This document shows, one piece after another, positions 38,331 to 46,116 of a stretch of DNA of 64,000 nt. Made by a program: the position numbers and the translations under genes. Source of the stretch: Bradyrhizobium sp. WD16 (lineage in GTDB: Bacteria; Pseudomonadota; Alphaproteobacteria; Rhizobiales; Xanthobacteraceae); NCBI RefSeq assembly GCF_024181725.1, contig NZ_CP028908.1, forward strand, positions 682,001 to 746,000, given 5' to 3'. Within the stretch, counting starts at the first letter, position 1. Each line of letters starts with the position of its first letter. The notes under the pieces are model-generated. The model searched no databases. It saw nothing but the letters and a program-made list of their open reading frames with translations, and was not told the origin of the DNA.

Positions 38331-39720
38331 CGCGGATGACTGGTCCGCCCGATCAAGTCGGGCGGTGACGGCAGAATGTGCCGATAGCGCGTTTCCCTCT
38401 TGGCCGAGCGCACGGCCCAGCCGAGGCAGGTGTTGACCGAGGCGCCGCCACAATCTCCGCCGTCATCGCCCGCTTCGAGCGGGCGACCAGTAACCCGTAT
38501 CCGCGGTGAGGAGCGCGTGCGTCAGCCGCTGCGCGTCAAATCAGCGACACGGCGTACTGGGCCCTCCGCCTTCGCGGAGGGCGACGGTGAGTGAGTGGGT
38601 CGGCGCCTCGGCCAAATCGCTGATGACGACGGAGAGTGGGCCCGCGCGCCGCACCTCTCTCCGCCGTCGTCGCCCGCTTCAAGCGGGCGAACCAGTACGC
38701 CGTGACGATGGTGAAGGGCACAGCGTCGGCCGCAATGCCCGATCGCGACGGCACGGAGTACTGGGCTCCCCGGACAAGCCGGGGAGCGACAGCAGAATGT
38801 GCCGATGGCGCGTTTCCCTCTTGGCCGAGCGCAACGGCCCAGCCGAGGCAGGTGTTGACCGAGGCGCGGCACAATCTCCGCCGTCATCGCCCGCTTCGAG
38901 CGGGCGACCAGTAACCCGTATCCGCGGTGAGGAGCGCGTGCGTCAGCCGCTGCGCGTCAAATCAGCGACACGGCGTACTGGGCCCTCCGCCTTCGCGGAG
39001 GGCGACGGTGAGTGAGTGGGTCGGCGCCTCGGCCAAATCGCTGATGACGACGGAGAGTGGGCCCGCGCGCCGCACCTCTCTCCGCCGTCGTCGCCCGCTT
39101 CAAGCGGGCGACCAGTACGCCGTGACGATGGTGAAGGGCACAGCGTCGGCCGCAATGCCCGATCGCGACGGCACGGAGTACTGGTCCGCCCGATCAAGTC
39201 GGGCGGTGACGGCAGAATGTGCCGATAGCGCGTTTCCCTCTTGGCCGAGCGCAACGGCCCAGCCGAGGCAGGTGTTGACCGAGGCGCGGCACAATCTCCG
39301 CCGTCATCGCCCGCTTCGAGCGGGCGACCAGTAACCCGTATCCGCGGTGAGGAGCGCGTGCGTCAGCCGCTGCGCGTCAAATCAGCGACACGGCGTACTG
39401 GGCCCTCCGCCTTCGCGGAGGGCGACGGTGAGTGAGTGGGTCGGCGCCTCGGCCAAATCGCTGATGACGACGGAGAGTGGGCCCGCGCGCCGCACCTCTC
39501 TCCGCCGTCATCGCCCGCTTCGAGCGGGCGAACCAGTACGCCGTGACGATGGTGAAGGGCACAGCGTCGGCCGCAATGCCCGATCGCGACGGCACGGAGT
39601 ACTGGGCTCCCCGGACAAGCCGGGGAGCGACAGCAGAATGTGCCGATGGCGCGTTTCCCTCTTGGCCGAGCGCAACGGCCCGGCCGAGGCAAGTGGCGAC
39701 CGAGGGGCCGACGCAGCCTC
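38331..39720. repeat. Tandem array of about 421-bp units related to the 215-bp array
   Basis: The CGAGGCAGGTGTTGACCGAG phrase begins at 38422, 38844 and 39264, with a diverged copy at 39685, giving periods of 422, 420 and 421. Each unit contains hairpins such as CGCCCGCTTCGAGCGGGCGA, CCTCCGCCTTCGCGGAGG, and either CTCCCCGGACAAGCCGGGGAG or CCGCCCGATCAAGTCGGGCGG at the same position. The units share about half their sequence with the 215-bp array near 26.5 kb. No coding function is seen. Confidence 0.9.
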
Positions 39721-39743
39721 GCCAAAACGGACCGGATATAAAT

Positions 39744-39768
39744 AAATCATGCGACATTATTAATTGAC
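39744..39768 (+). promoter_or_regulatory. Putative ROK-regulator operator upstream of the regulator gene
   Basis: AAATCA, seven variable bases, then TTATTAATTGAC. The same two blocks with the same spacing occur at 45693-45717 upstream of the importer gene frcB. The site is in an AT-rich pocket about 100 bases before the regulator start, unlike the surrounding GC-rich DNA. Autoregulation is inferred. Confidence 0.6.
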
Positions 39769-39864
39769 CGATCCCAGGTCGGCGCGGCATATTCGTGCCC
39801 GATGCCGGGGCGGTCCGGCACGGCGCGGGCGCTGCCCGAGCCGCAGCAGGATGCCAGGAACTCG

Positions 39865-41094
39865 ATGCAGCGCACCACACCACAGGATGCTGCCGTCCCG
39901 GTGGTCCAGCACCACGGGCGCGGCACCAATCAGGTCGGCGTGCGCCTCTACAACGAGCGGCTCATTCTCTCGCTCATCCGTCGCCACCGCCGCCTGTCCA
40001 AGGCGGATATCGCGCGCCTCACCAGCCTCTCCCTGCAGACGACCACCGTCGCCATCAACCGGCTCGAGGCGGAAGGGCTGCTGGTCGCCGGCGAGCGCCA
40101 GCGCGGGCGCATCGGCCAGCCGGCGGTGCCCTATTCCCTCGACCCCGAGGGAGCCTTCGGCCTCGGCATGGTCATCGGCCGGCGCGCCTGCGACGTGGTG
40201 CTGATGGATTTCGTCGCCGGCATCCGCGGCCGCGAGCGGATCACATTCCCCTATCCGCTGCCCGGGGCCATCCTCGACTTCGCCCGCGCAGCCATTCCCA
40301 AGCTGCTCGAGCCGCTGTCGCCGGGCGCCCGCGCGCGCCTGTCGGGCAGCGGCATCGCCATGCCGTTCGAGCTGTGGAACTGGGAGGCGGAACTGGAGAC
40401 GCCCGCCGACGCGCTGGCCGGCTGGCGCGATTTCGACGTGGCAGCGGCCCTCGCCCCCATCGCTCCCGGCCCCGTGCGGGTACTGAACGACGCCACCGCC
40501 GCGTGCGCGGCGGAATTGACCTTCGGCGGCGGCTCGGCTTATCGGGACTTCGCCTATTTCTTCGTGGCCACCTTCATCGGCGGCGGCATCGTGCTCAATG
40601 GCAGCCTGCTTCCCGGCCGCTCCGGCAATGCCGGCGCGCTGGGCTCCATGCCGGTCATGGCCCACACCCGCGGCGCAACCGAGCTGCAGCAGCTCATTCG
40701 CTCGGCCTCGCTCTACACCCTGGAGCAGCGGCTCGGCGAGACCGGTCTCGAGGGGGCGCAGATCTGGACGGAGCCCGACGACTGGAGCCGCTTCGCCGGA
40801 CCGCTGGACGCCTGGATCGAGGAGGCCGCCGAAGGCCTCGCCCAGGCGACGGCCGCCTGCCTCGCGGTGGTGGATTTCGAGGCCATCGTCATCGACGGCG
40901 CCTTCCCGCCCGAGGTGCGCCGCAGGCTGGTGGCGCGCACCCGCGAGGCCTTCGCCCGCCTCGACCGTCAGGGGCTCTCCGAGGCGGTGATCGCGGAAGG
41001 CACCATCGGCCGCGATGCGCGGGCCATCGGCGGCGCGGCGCTGCCGCTGCTCGACACGTTCGGCAGGGATCTCGACGTTCTGTTCAAGGATTGA
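39865..41094 (+). CDS. ROK-family transcriptional regulator (FrcR-like)
   Basis: The 409-residue protein has an N-terminal winged helix-turn-helix (LSKADIARLTSLSLQTTTVAI) and a ROK sugar-kinase-like domain (VLNDATAACAAELTFG, IGGGIVLNGSLLPGRSGNAGALG). The zinc motif CxCGxxGCxE of classic ROK proteins is absent. Such proteins repress or activate sugar-uptake operons in response to sugar. The adjacent PfkB kinase and convergent Frc-type importer suggest it controls them. The ATG at 39865 has CAGGA upstream and is preferred to 39802. Confidence 0.85.
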   Translation: MQRTTPQDAAVPVVQHHGRGTNQVGVRLYNERLILSLIRRHRRLSKADIARLTSLSLQTTTVAINRLEAEGLLVAGERQRGRIGQPAVPYSLDPEGAFGLGMVIGRRACDVVLMDFVAGIRGRERITFPYPLPGAILDFARAAIPKLLEPLSPGARARLSGSGIAMPFELWNWEAELETPADALAGWRDFDVAAALAPIAPGPVRVLNDATAACAAELTFGGGSAYRDFAYFFVATFIGGGIVLNGSLLPGRSGNAGALGSMPVMAHTRGATELQQLIRSASLYTLEQRLGETGLEGAQIWTEPDDWSRFAGPLDAWIEEAAEGLAQATAACLAVVDFEAIVIDGAFPPEVRRRLVARTREAFARLDRQGLSEAVIAEGTIGRDARAIGGAALPLLDTFGRDLDVLFKD

Positions 41095-41122
41095 CCATGC
41101 GCAACGGCGTGGAAAGCAACCG

Positions 41123-42085
41123 ATGATCCTCGTCTGCGGCGAAGCCCTGGTCGATCTTCTCGTCGGACCGGCGGAAGGCACGGAAATGCCGGCGCGGGCG
41201 GTGGCCGGCGGCTCACCGTTCAACGTGGCGCTCGGCCTGGCGCGGCAGGGCGTGCCCGTGGGCTTCTTCGGCGGCATCTCGCAGGATCGCTTCGGCACCC
41301 ACCTCGCCGACGTGCTGGCGCGCGAAGGCGTCGACCCGCGGTTCGTGGTGCGCTCGCCCCATCTCTCCACCATCTCGGTGGTGGCGACGCAGGCGGATGG
41401 CCAGCCGGTCTATTCCTTCCACGGCGAGGGCGCGGCGGATCGCATGCTCGCCGTCGCCGACCTGCCCCCTGCCCTGCCCGACGCGGTACGGGCGCTGACC
41501 TTCGGGTCCTACACGCTCGCGGTGGAGCCGGTGGGCACCACCTACGCGGCGCTGGCCGAGCGGGAGGCGGGCCGCCGCATCATCAGCATCGATCCCAACC
41601 TCAGGCCGACCGTGGTCGGCGACCTCGAGCGCTGGGCGCGGGCGGCGGAGCGCTTCTTCCGCGTCGCCGACATCGTCAAGGCGAGCGACGAGGACATCCG
41701 CATCGCCTTTGGCGACGGCACCGGCCTCGCCGATGCCGCGCGCCTGTTCCACGGCAAGGGAGCGAAGCTCGTCATCATCACCCGCGGCGAGAACGGCGCG
41801 CTCGCCTTCACGCCCACCTGCGAGGCGAGCGCCCCCGGCCGCACGGTCGCGGTGCGCGACACGGTGGGCGCGGGCGACACCTTCCACGCCGCCATCGTCG
41901 CCCGGCTGTACAAGACCTCACGGCTGACCGGCGAGGCTCTCGCCGCCCTCGATGCGGAAGCGCTGGGCGATCTTCTCGCCTATGGCACCGCGGCCGCCGC
42001 CATCACCTGCTCCCGCGCCGGCGCCGACCTGCCCACCGCCTCCGAGGTGGAGGCGAGCCTGTCCTCCCTCGCCCGCGCCAGCTGA
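41123..42085 (+). CDS. PfkB-family carbohydrate kinase, possible fructokinase
   Basis: The 320-residue protein has the N-terminal PfkB signature GGSPFNVALGLARQG and the C-terminal DTVGAGDTFHAAIVARL with the catalytic Asp. It would phosphorylate a sugar with ATP in the cytoplasm. Its location between a ROK regulator and an Frc-like importer parallels frcK of Sinorhizobium, so fructose or a related sugar is likely; 2-keto-3-deoxygluconate is an alternative given the nearby Entner-Doudoroff genes. Confidence 0.85.
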   Translation: MILVCGEALVDLLVGPAEGTEMPARAVAGGSPFNVALGLARQGVPVGFFGGISQDRFGTHLADVLAREGVDPRFVVRSPHLSTISVVATQADGQPVYSFHGEGAADRMLAVADLPPALPDAVRALTFGSYTLAVEPVGTTYAALAEREAGRRIISIDPNLRPTVVGDLERWARAAERFFRVADIVKASDEDIRIAFGDGTGLADAARLFHGKGAKLVIITRGENGALAFTPTCEASAPGRTVAVRDTVGAGDTFHAAIVARLYKTSRLTGEALAALDAEALGDLLAYGTAAAAITCSRAGADLPTASEVEASLSSLARAS

Positions 42086-42119
42086 CGGCCGTTTCGCAAG
42101 GCCCGCGAGCCGTCACCCG

Positions 42120-42152
42120 AAAAAACAAAACGCGCGAGCCGGGTCTCGCGCG
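42120..42152 (-). terminator. Rho-independent terminator for the importer operon
   Basis: On the minus strand CGCGCGAG, a six-base loop and CTCGCGCG are followed by TTTTGTTTTTT. It faces transcripts coming from frcA, but lies about 480 bases beyond the frcA stop, with a repeat module in between. Confidence 0.75.
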
Positions 42153-42289
42153 TTCCGCGCCTTCGGTCGGAGGAGATGCGAGGGCAGCGCCCCAGATTAT
42201 CGACTATCAGATTCACAGATCATCGCCAGCGTCACAGACGCGGCGCTCGCCTCGCATTCCGCGTCGTCCCACGCTTCAAGCCTACGAGA

Positions 42290-42620
42290 TTCACGCATCC
42301 GGGCGGCACAACGAAGTGAAAAGATGCGCCCTGACCCTCATTCTCGTCATGGCCGGGCTTGTCGCCCGGAAGTCGGATGTTTCCGACTTCCGGCATTAAG
42401 GAGAACGCGATCCGGCGCGAGCCGGATCGCTATGCCATCCACGACTTGCTTGCTGCAGCGTCGTGAAGACGTGGATGCCCGCGACCGGTCTTCGCCTTCG
42501 GCTTCGACCCGGCGCAATGGCTGGGCGCGCCGAAGCTTCTTAGCGAAGGCGGGCAAGCGCGGGCATGACGACTGAAAGGCTGAATGAGTGGCCGCTTTCC
42601 CGGCTGCGAAGCAGACGTGT
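42290..42620. repeat. Dispersed hairpin-repeat module between kinase and frcA
   Basis: The stretch shares long segments with the arrays at 52.7-56.2 kb and near 26.05 kb: TTCTCGTCATGGCCGGGCTT, GGAAGTCGGATGTTTCCGAC, GATCCGG...CCGGATCG, the GCCGAAGCTTCTTAGCGAAG segment and GTGTGAATACGATAG. Several form hairpins. It directly abuts the frcA stop codon. The rest of 42086-42635 holds only the terminator. Confidence 0.8.
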
Positions 42621-42635
42621 GAATACGATAGCAGA

Positions 42636-43454
42636 TTATTGAATGGATATCCGGCTCTTGGCGGCGCGCTCCTGCGGGGCACGGGCGCCGGTCATCAAGG
42701 CCACCGCGTCCGACATGGTGCAGCTCGAGGGCTCGACCACGGTGAGCCGCCGTCCCAGCCGGTGGATGTGGATGCGGTCCGCGATCTCGAACACGTGCGG
42801 CATGTTGTGGCTGATCAGCACGATGGCGACGCCGCGCCGGCGCACGTCCAGGATCAGCTCCAGCACCCTGCGGGATTCCTTCACCCCCAGCGCCGCCGTC
42901 GGCTCGTCCAGGATCACGACGCGCGAGCCGAAGGCGGTGGCGCGCGCGACCGCGATGCCCTGCCGCTGTCCGCCGGAAAGGGTCTCCACCCGCTGGTTGA
43001 TGCTCTGCACGGTCATGAGGCCGAGTTCGGAGAGCTTCTCGCGGGCGATGCGCTGCATGGCCTTGCGATCCAGCATGCCGAACACCGTGCCGAGCACGCC
43101 GGGCTTCCTGAGCTCCCGGCCGAGGAACATGTTGTCGGCAATGGACAGGCTCGGGGAGAGGGCCAGCGTCTGGTAGACCGTCTCGATCCCCGCGGCCTGC
43201 GAGTCCAGCGGCGAGCGGAAGCGGACGGGCTGCCCGTCGAGGCGGACTTCGCCCTCGTCCGGCACCAGGGCGCCGGAGAGCGCCCGGATGAGGGAGGACT
43301 TGCCGGCACCGTTGTCGCCGATCACCGCCACGATCTCGCCGGGAAAGAGGTCGAAGTCCGCATGGTCGAGCGCGGTGAGGCGGCCGTAGCGCTTGACGAG
43401 GCCGCGGGCCTCCAGCAGCGGCCGCGGGGTGGCGTTCACGGGCGCGATGGTCAT
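42636..43454 (-). CDS. frcA: Sugar ABC transporter ATP-binding protein (FrcA-like)
   Basis: The 272-residue single-domain ATPase has Walker A GDNGAGKSS, signature LSGGQRQGIAVARA, Walker B VVILDEPTAAL and switch His in LISHNMPHV. The single NBD and the NMPHVFEIADRIHIHRLGRR segment match FrcA-type carbohydrate importers rather than double-domain RbsA proteins. The start overlaps the permease stop by four bases (ATGA). The last residues (SRISIQ) abut a repeat module and may be altered. Confidence 0.85.
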   Translation of the reverse strand: MTIAPVNATPRPLLEARGLVKRYGRLTALDHADFDLFPGEIVAVIGDNGAGKSSLIRALSGALVPDEGEVRLDGQPVRFRSPLDSQAAGIETVYQTLALSPSLSIADNMFLGRELRKPGVLGTVFGMLDRKAMQRIAREKLSELGLMTVQSINQRVETLSGGQRQGIAVARATAFGSRVVILDEPTAALGVKESRRVLELILDVRRRGVAIVLISHNMPHVFEIADRIHIHRLGRRLTVVEPSSCTMSDAVALMTGARAPQERAAKSRISIQ

Positions 43455-44533
43455 GCCGACACCTTCCGGATCCACTGGTCGAGGGCGACCGCGATGATGA
43501 TGAGCCAGCCGACGGCGAATTCCTGCCAGAGCACGTCCACGCCCGAGAGGGCGAGGCCCGAGCGCGATACGCCGACGATGAGGGCGCCGATGAGCGTGCC
43601 GATGATGGAGCCGCGGCCGCCGAACAGGCTCGCTCCGCCGATGACGACAGCGGTGATGCTGTCGAGGTTTGCGGTCTGGCCCGCCTGCGGGCTCACCGAG
43701 CCGATGCGGCCGATGAGGGCCCACGCCCCCAGGGCACAGATAAGTCCCGCCGCCACATACACCGTGAACAACACCCGGTCGGTGCGGATTCCGGCGAGGC
43801 GCGCGGCCTGGGCATCATCCCCCACCGCATAGATATGCCGCCCCAGCGCCGTGCGGTTGAGCACGTACCAGACGACGGCGACGAGGGCGAGCATGAACAG
43901 GGTGCCGAAGGTGAGCCGCGCCCCGAACACGTCGATGGGCGTGCCGAGCCGCTGGAGGAAAGGCGCGGCCTTCGCCACATCCTGGGCGCGGATGGTCTGG
44001 GCGCCCGAGTACCAGAGGTTGAGCGCGAAAAAGATCGACCAGGTGCCGAGCGTGACGATGAACGGCGGCAGCTTCAGGAGCACCACCAGGAGCCCGTTGA
44101 AAGCGCCGCACGCCGCGCCCGCGGCGAGCCCGGCGCCGAATGCCACCGGCGTCGGCAGCCCGAGCGTGACGGCGAGCTTGCCCATGATGACGGAGCACAG
44201 GACCATCAACGCCCCCACCGACAGGTCGATGCCCGCCGTGAGCACGATCAGCGTCTGCGCGGCGCCGAGCATGCAGATGATGGTCACCTGCTGGAGGATC
44301 AGCGACAGGTTGAAGGACGAATAGAAGCGCGGCCCGACGATGAGGGAGAAGGCGACGATCCCCACCAGCAGCACGATGGCGGGCGCCGCGGTGGGATTGG
44401 CGTGCAGGAAATGCTGGAGGTGCTGCAGCGGCGATTTCGCATGCACCTCGAACTCGGCCACCTTCGTGTCCTGCTGGGTGAGGACCGTCTCGAACGCCTG
44501 CATGGCGCGCGTCTCCCCGCTCGTCTCGGTCAT
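43451..44533 (-). CDS. frcC: Sugar ABC transporter permease (FrcC-like)
   Basis: The 360-residue protein has about nine membrane helices and the BPD_transp_2 pattern LTAGIDLSVGALMVL, with GGASLFGGRGSIIGTLIGAL. It forms the membrane channel with FrcA and the binding protein. It lies 52 bases after frcB and overlaps frcA. Confidence 0.88.
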   Translation of the reverse strand: MTETSGETRAMQAFETVLTQQDTKVAEFEVHAKSPLQHLQHFLHANPTAAPAIVLLVGIVAFSLIVGPRFYSSFNLSLILQQVTIICMLGAAQTLIVLTAGIDLSVGALMVLCSVIMGKLAVTLGLPTPVAFGAGLAAGAACGAFNGLLVVLLKLPPFIVTLGTWSIFFALNLWYSGAQTIRAQDVAKAAPFLQRLGTPIDVFGARLTFGTLFMLALVAVVWYVLNRTALGRHIYAVGDDAQAARLAGIRTDRVLFTVYVAAGLICALGAWALIGRIGSVSPQAGQTANLDSITAVVIGGASLFGGRGSIIGTLIGALIVGVSRSGLALSGVDVLWQEFAVGWLIIIAVALDQWIRKVSA

Positions 44534-44585
44534 GGCAGCTCCTTATGTCGCGTTCCGCGGCGCGCGTTCGGCACGTCGCGACGGC

Positions 44586-45611
44586 TCAGCCCCAGCACCT
44601 CTTCAGGGCGGCGTCGACGGCGATGGAGGACAGGCCGGGCACGGGGCGATCCGTCACCAGCTCGACGCCCGTGTTGATGAAGTCCCGTCCGTCGGCCGCC
44701 TTCGGCCGGGTACCGTCTTTGACGAACCGGGCCACGGCATCGACCCCCATCTGCGCCATCGCGAGCGGGAACTGCATGGCGGTGGCGGCGATCACGCCGT
44801 CCTTGACGTTGCGCACGCCGGGGCAGCCGCCGTCCACCGCGACGATCAGCACGTCCTTCTCTCGTCCGATGGACCGAAGCGCCTCGTAGGCGCCGGCCGC
44901 CGCCGGCTCGTTGACGGCGTAGACCACCGACACGACGGGATCGCGCTGGAGCAGCATCTCCATCGCCCGGCGCCCGCCCTCCTCGTTGCCGAGGGTGACG
45001 TCGTGGCCGACGATACGCCCGTCCTTCTCGTCGCCGATGACGGCCGGATCGGCGACATCGACGCCGAAGCCGGAGAGGAAGCCCTGATCGCGCGCCACAT
45101 CCACCGAAATCTGATTCACGTTGAGGTCGAGCAGGGCAAGCTTCGCCGCCTTGGCGTCCTTGCCCAGCGTCTTCGCCGCCCACGCGCCGATCAGCCTGCC
45201 GGCCTCGAAATTGTCGGTGGCGAAGGTCGCATCGGCCGCCGTCGGCGGATCGAGCGGCGTATCGAGGGCGATCACCAGGATGCCCTTGGCGCGCGCCTCC
45301 GCCAGCGCTGGCACGATGGCGCGGGAGTCCGACGGGGTGATGAGGATCCCCCGGGCGCCGGCGGCGATCAGGCTCTCCACCGCCGCGATCTGGGAGTCGG
45401 TGTCGCCGTCCACCTTGCCGGCGAAGGTGCGCAGCTCGAAGCCCAGCTTCGCCGCGGCGGCCTCGGCGCCTTCCTTCATCTTCACGAAGAAGGGGTTGGT
45501 GGAGGTCTTGATGATGATGCCGACGATGGGCTTGTCGGCGGCCAGCGCCGGGCTGGTCGCGGTGGCGAAAGCGAGTACGGCTGCCGTCAGCAGCCCTGGC
45601 CAGGCCCGCAT
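44586..45611 (-). CDS. frcB: Periplasmic sugar-binding protein (FrcB-like)
   Basis: The 341-residue protein has a signal peptide (cleavage after SPALA) and a type I periplasmic-binding fold ([43 protein letters not shown]). It captures sugar for the frcC-frcA importer. By family and neighbours fructose, mannose or ribose is likely. GGGAGGAGG precedes the ATG. It is the first gene of the frcBCA operon and carries an operator-like site about 80 bases upstream. Confidence 0.87.
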   Translation of the reverse strand: MRAWPGLLTAAVLAFATATSPALAADKPIVGIIIKTSTNPFFVKMKEGAEAAAAKLGFELRTFAGKVDGDTDSQIAAVESLIAAGARGILITPSDSRAIVPALAEARAKGILVIALDTPLDPPTAADATFATDNFEAGRLIGAWAAKTLGKDAKAAKLALLDLNVNQISVDVARDQGFLSGFGVDVADPAVIGDEKDGRIVGHDVTLGNEEGGRRAMEMLLQRDPVVSVVYAVNEPAAAGAYEALRSIGREKDVLIVAVDGGCPGVRNVKDGVIAATAMQFPLAMAQMGVDAVARFVKDGTRPKAADGRDFINTGVELVTDRPVPGLSSIAVDAALKRCWG

Positions 45612-45692
45612 GGTTTCCTCCTCCCGATGTTGCCCGTTCGAGCGTCGTCTTCGGCCGAGGAGAGCGCATGCGGTGGCCTCCTGTCAATATTT

Positions 45693-45717
45693 AAATCAGG
45701 ATGAGTTATTAATTGAC
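45693..45717 (-). promoter_or_regulatory. Putative ROK-regulator operator upstream of frcB
   Basis: On the plus strand AAATCA, seven bases, TTATTAATTGAC, identical in both blocks and spacing to the site before the ROK regulator gene. Here it is part of a wider inverted repeat: GTCAATATTTAA on the left and GTCAATTAATAA on the opposite strand at right, as expected of a dimer-binding operator. Confidence 0.65.
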
Positions 45718-45787
45718 GGCTGCGTTCCCCCTGCGCATAAAGACGACATTGCGCCCTCCGCGAGCTGGAAGCTGATCGCAACGGCGG

Positions 45788-45937
45788 TAGGCAATTGCGA
45801 GACGCCACACTGGTGCGGTGGATCTCGTCAGATCCAAAACCGCACTAGAATCATAATGATGCTGGTGTCCCTTTGTTTCCAACGTTCGTCAAAGCGCCTG
45901 CTGCAAAGGAATACGAACGTTGAAAACGGGACACTAG
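45788..45937 (+). repeat. Composite palindromic element, copy 2, preceded by half of palindrome C
   Basis: TAGGCAATTGCGAGACGCCACACT (45788-45811, given here as two joined parts TAGGCAATTGCG and AGACGCCACACT) is the right arm of palindrome C. Palindrome A follows (45810-45848) with most of its inner stem deleted (GGATCT joined to CGTCAGATCC). The spacer is AATCATAATGATG. Palindrome B (45862-45937) has arms TTTCCAACGTTCGT and ATACGAACGTTGAAA around the GCGCCTGCTGCAA loop. Confidence 0.82.
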
Positions 45938-46008
45938 TGTCCCGTCTCCGAATGACCGCTTCGTTTGCCTCACCCTCGCACGGTCATTCGGAGACATCGG
46001 GACACTAG
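45934..46008. repeat. Palindrome D, sharing a CTAG end with palindrome B
   Basis: CTAGTGTCCCGTCTCCGAAT and its inverted partner ATTCGGAGACATCGGGACACTAG (in parts ATTCGGAGAC and ATCGGGACACTAG) enclose a loop rich in C and T. Its first CTAG (45934-45937) is also the last CTAG of palindrome B, so the elements abut with one shared end sequence. Confidence 0.8.
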
Positions 46009-46021
46009 CAAAATCAAAAAG

Positions 46022-46099
46022 CTAGTGTGGCTTATGTCTCGCAATTGCCTACAGGGACTTGCCGCAAAGGACATAGGCAATTGCGAGACGCCACACTAG
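46022..46099. repeat. Palindrome C, complete copy, just upstream of zwf
   Basis: CTAGTGTGGC and GCCACACTAG form the outer ends; the inner arms are GTCTCGCAATTGCCTA and TAGGCAATTGCGAGAC. It ends 17 bases before the zwf start codon, so it lies where the promoter or leader of zwf would be. A half copy occurs at 45788. Confidence 0.82.
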
Positions 46100-46116
46100 G
46101 AACAACGAGCCGAACC

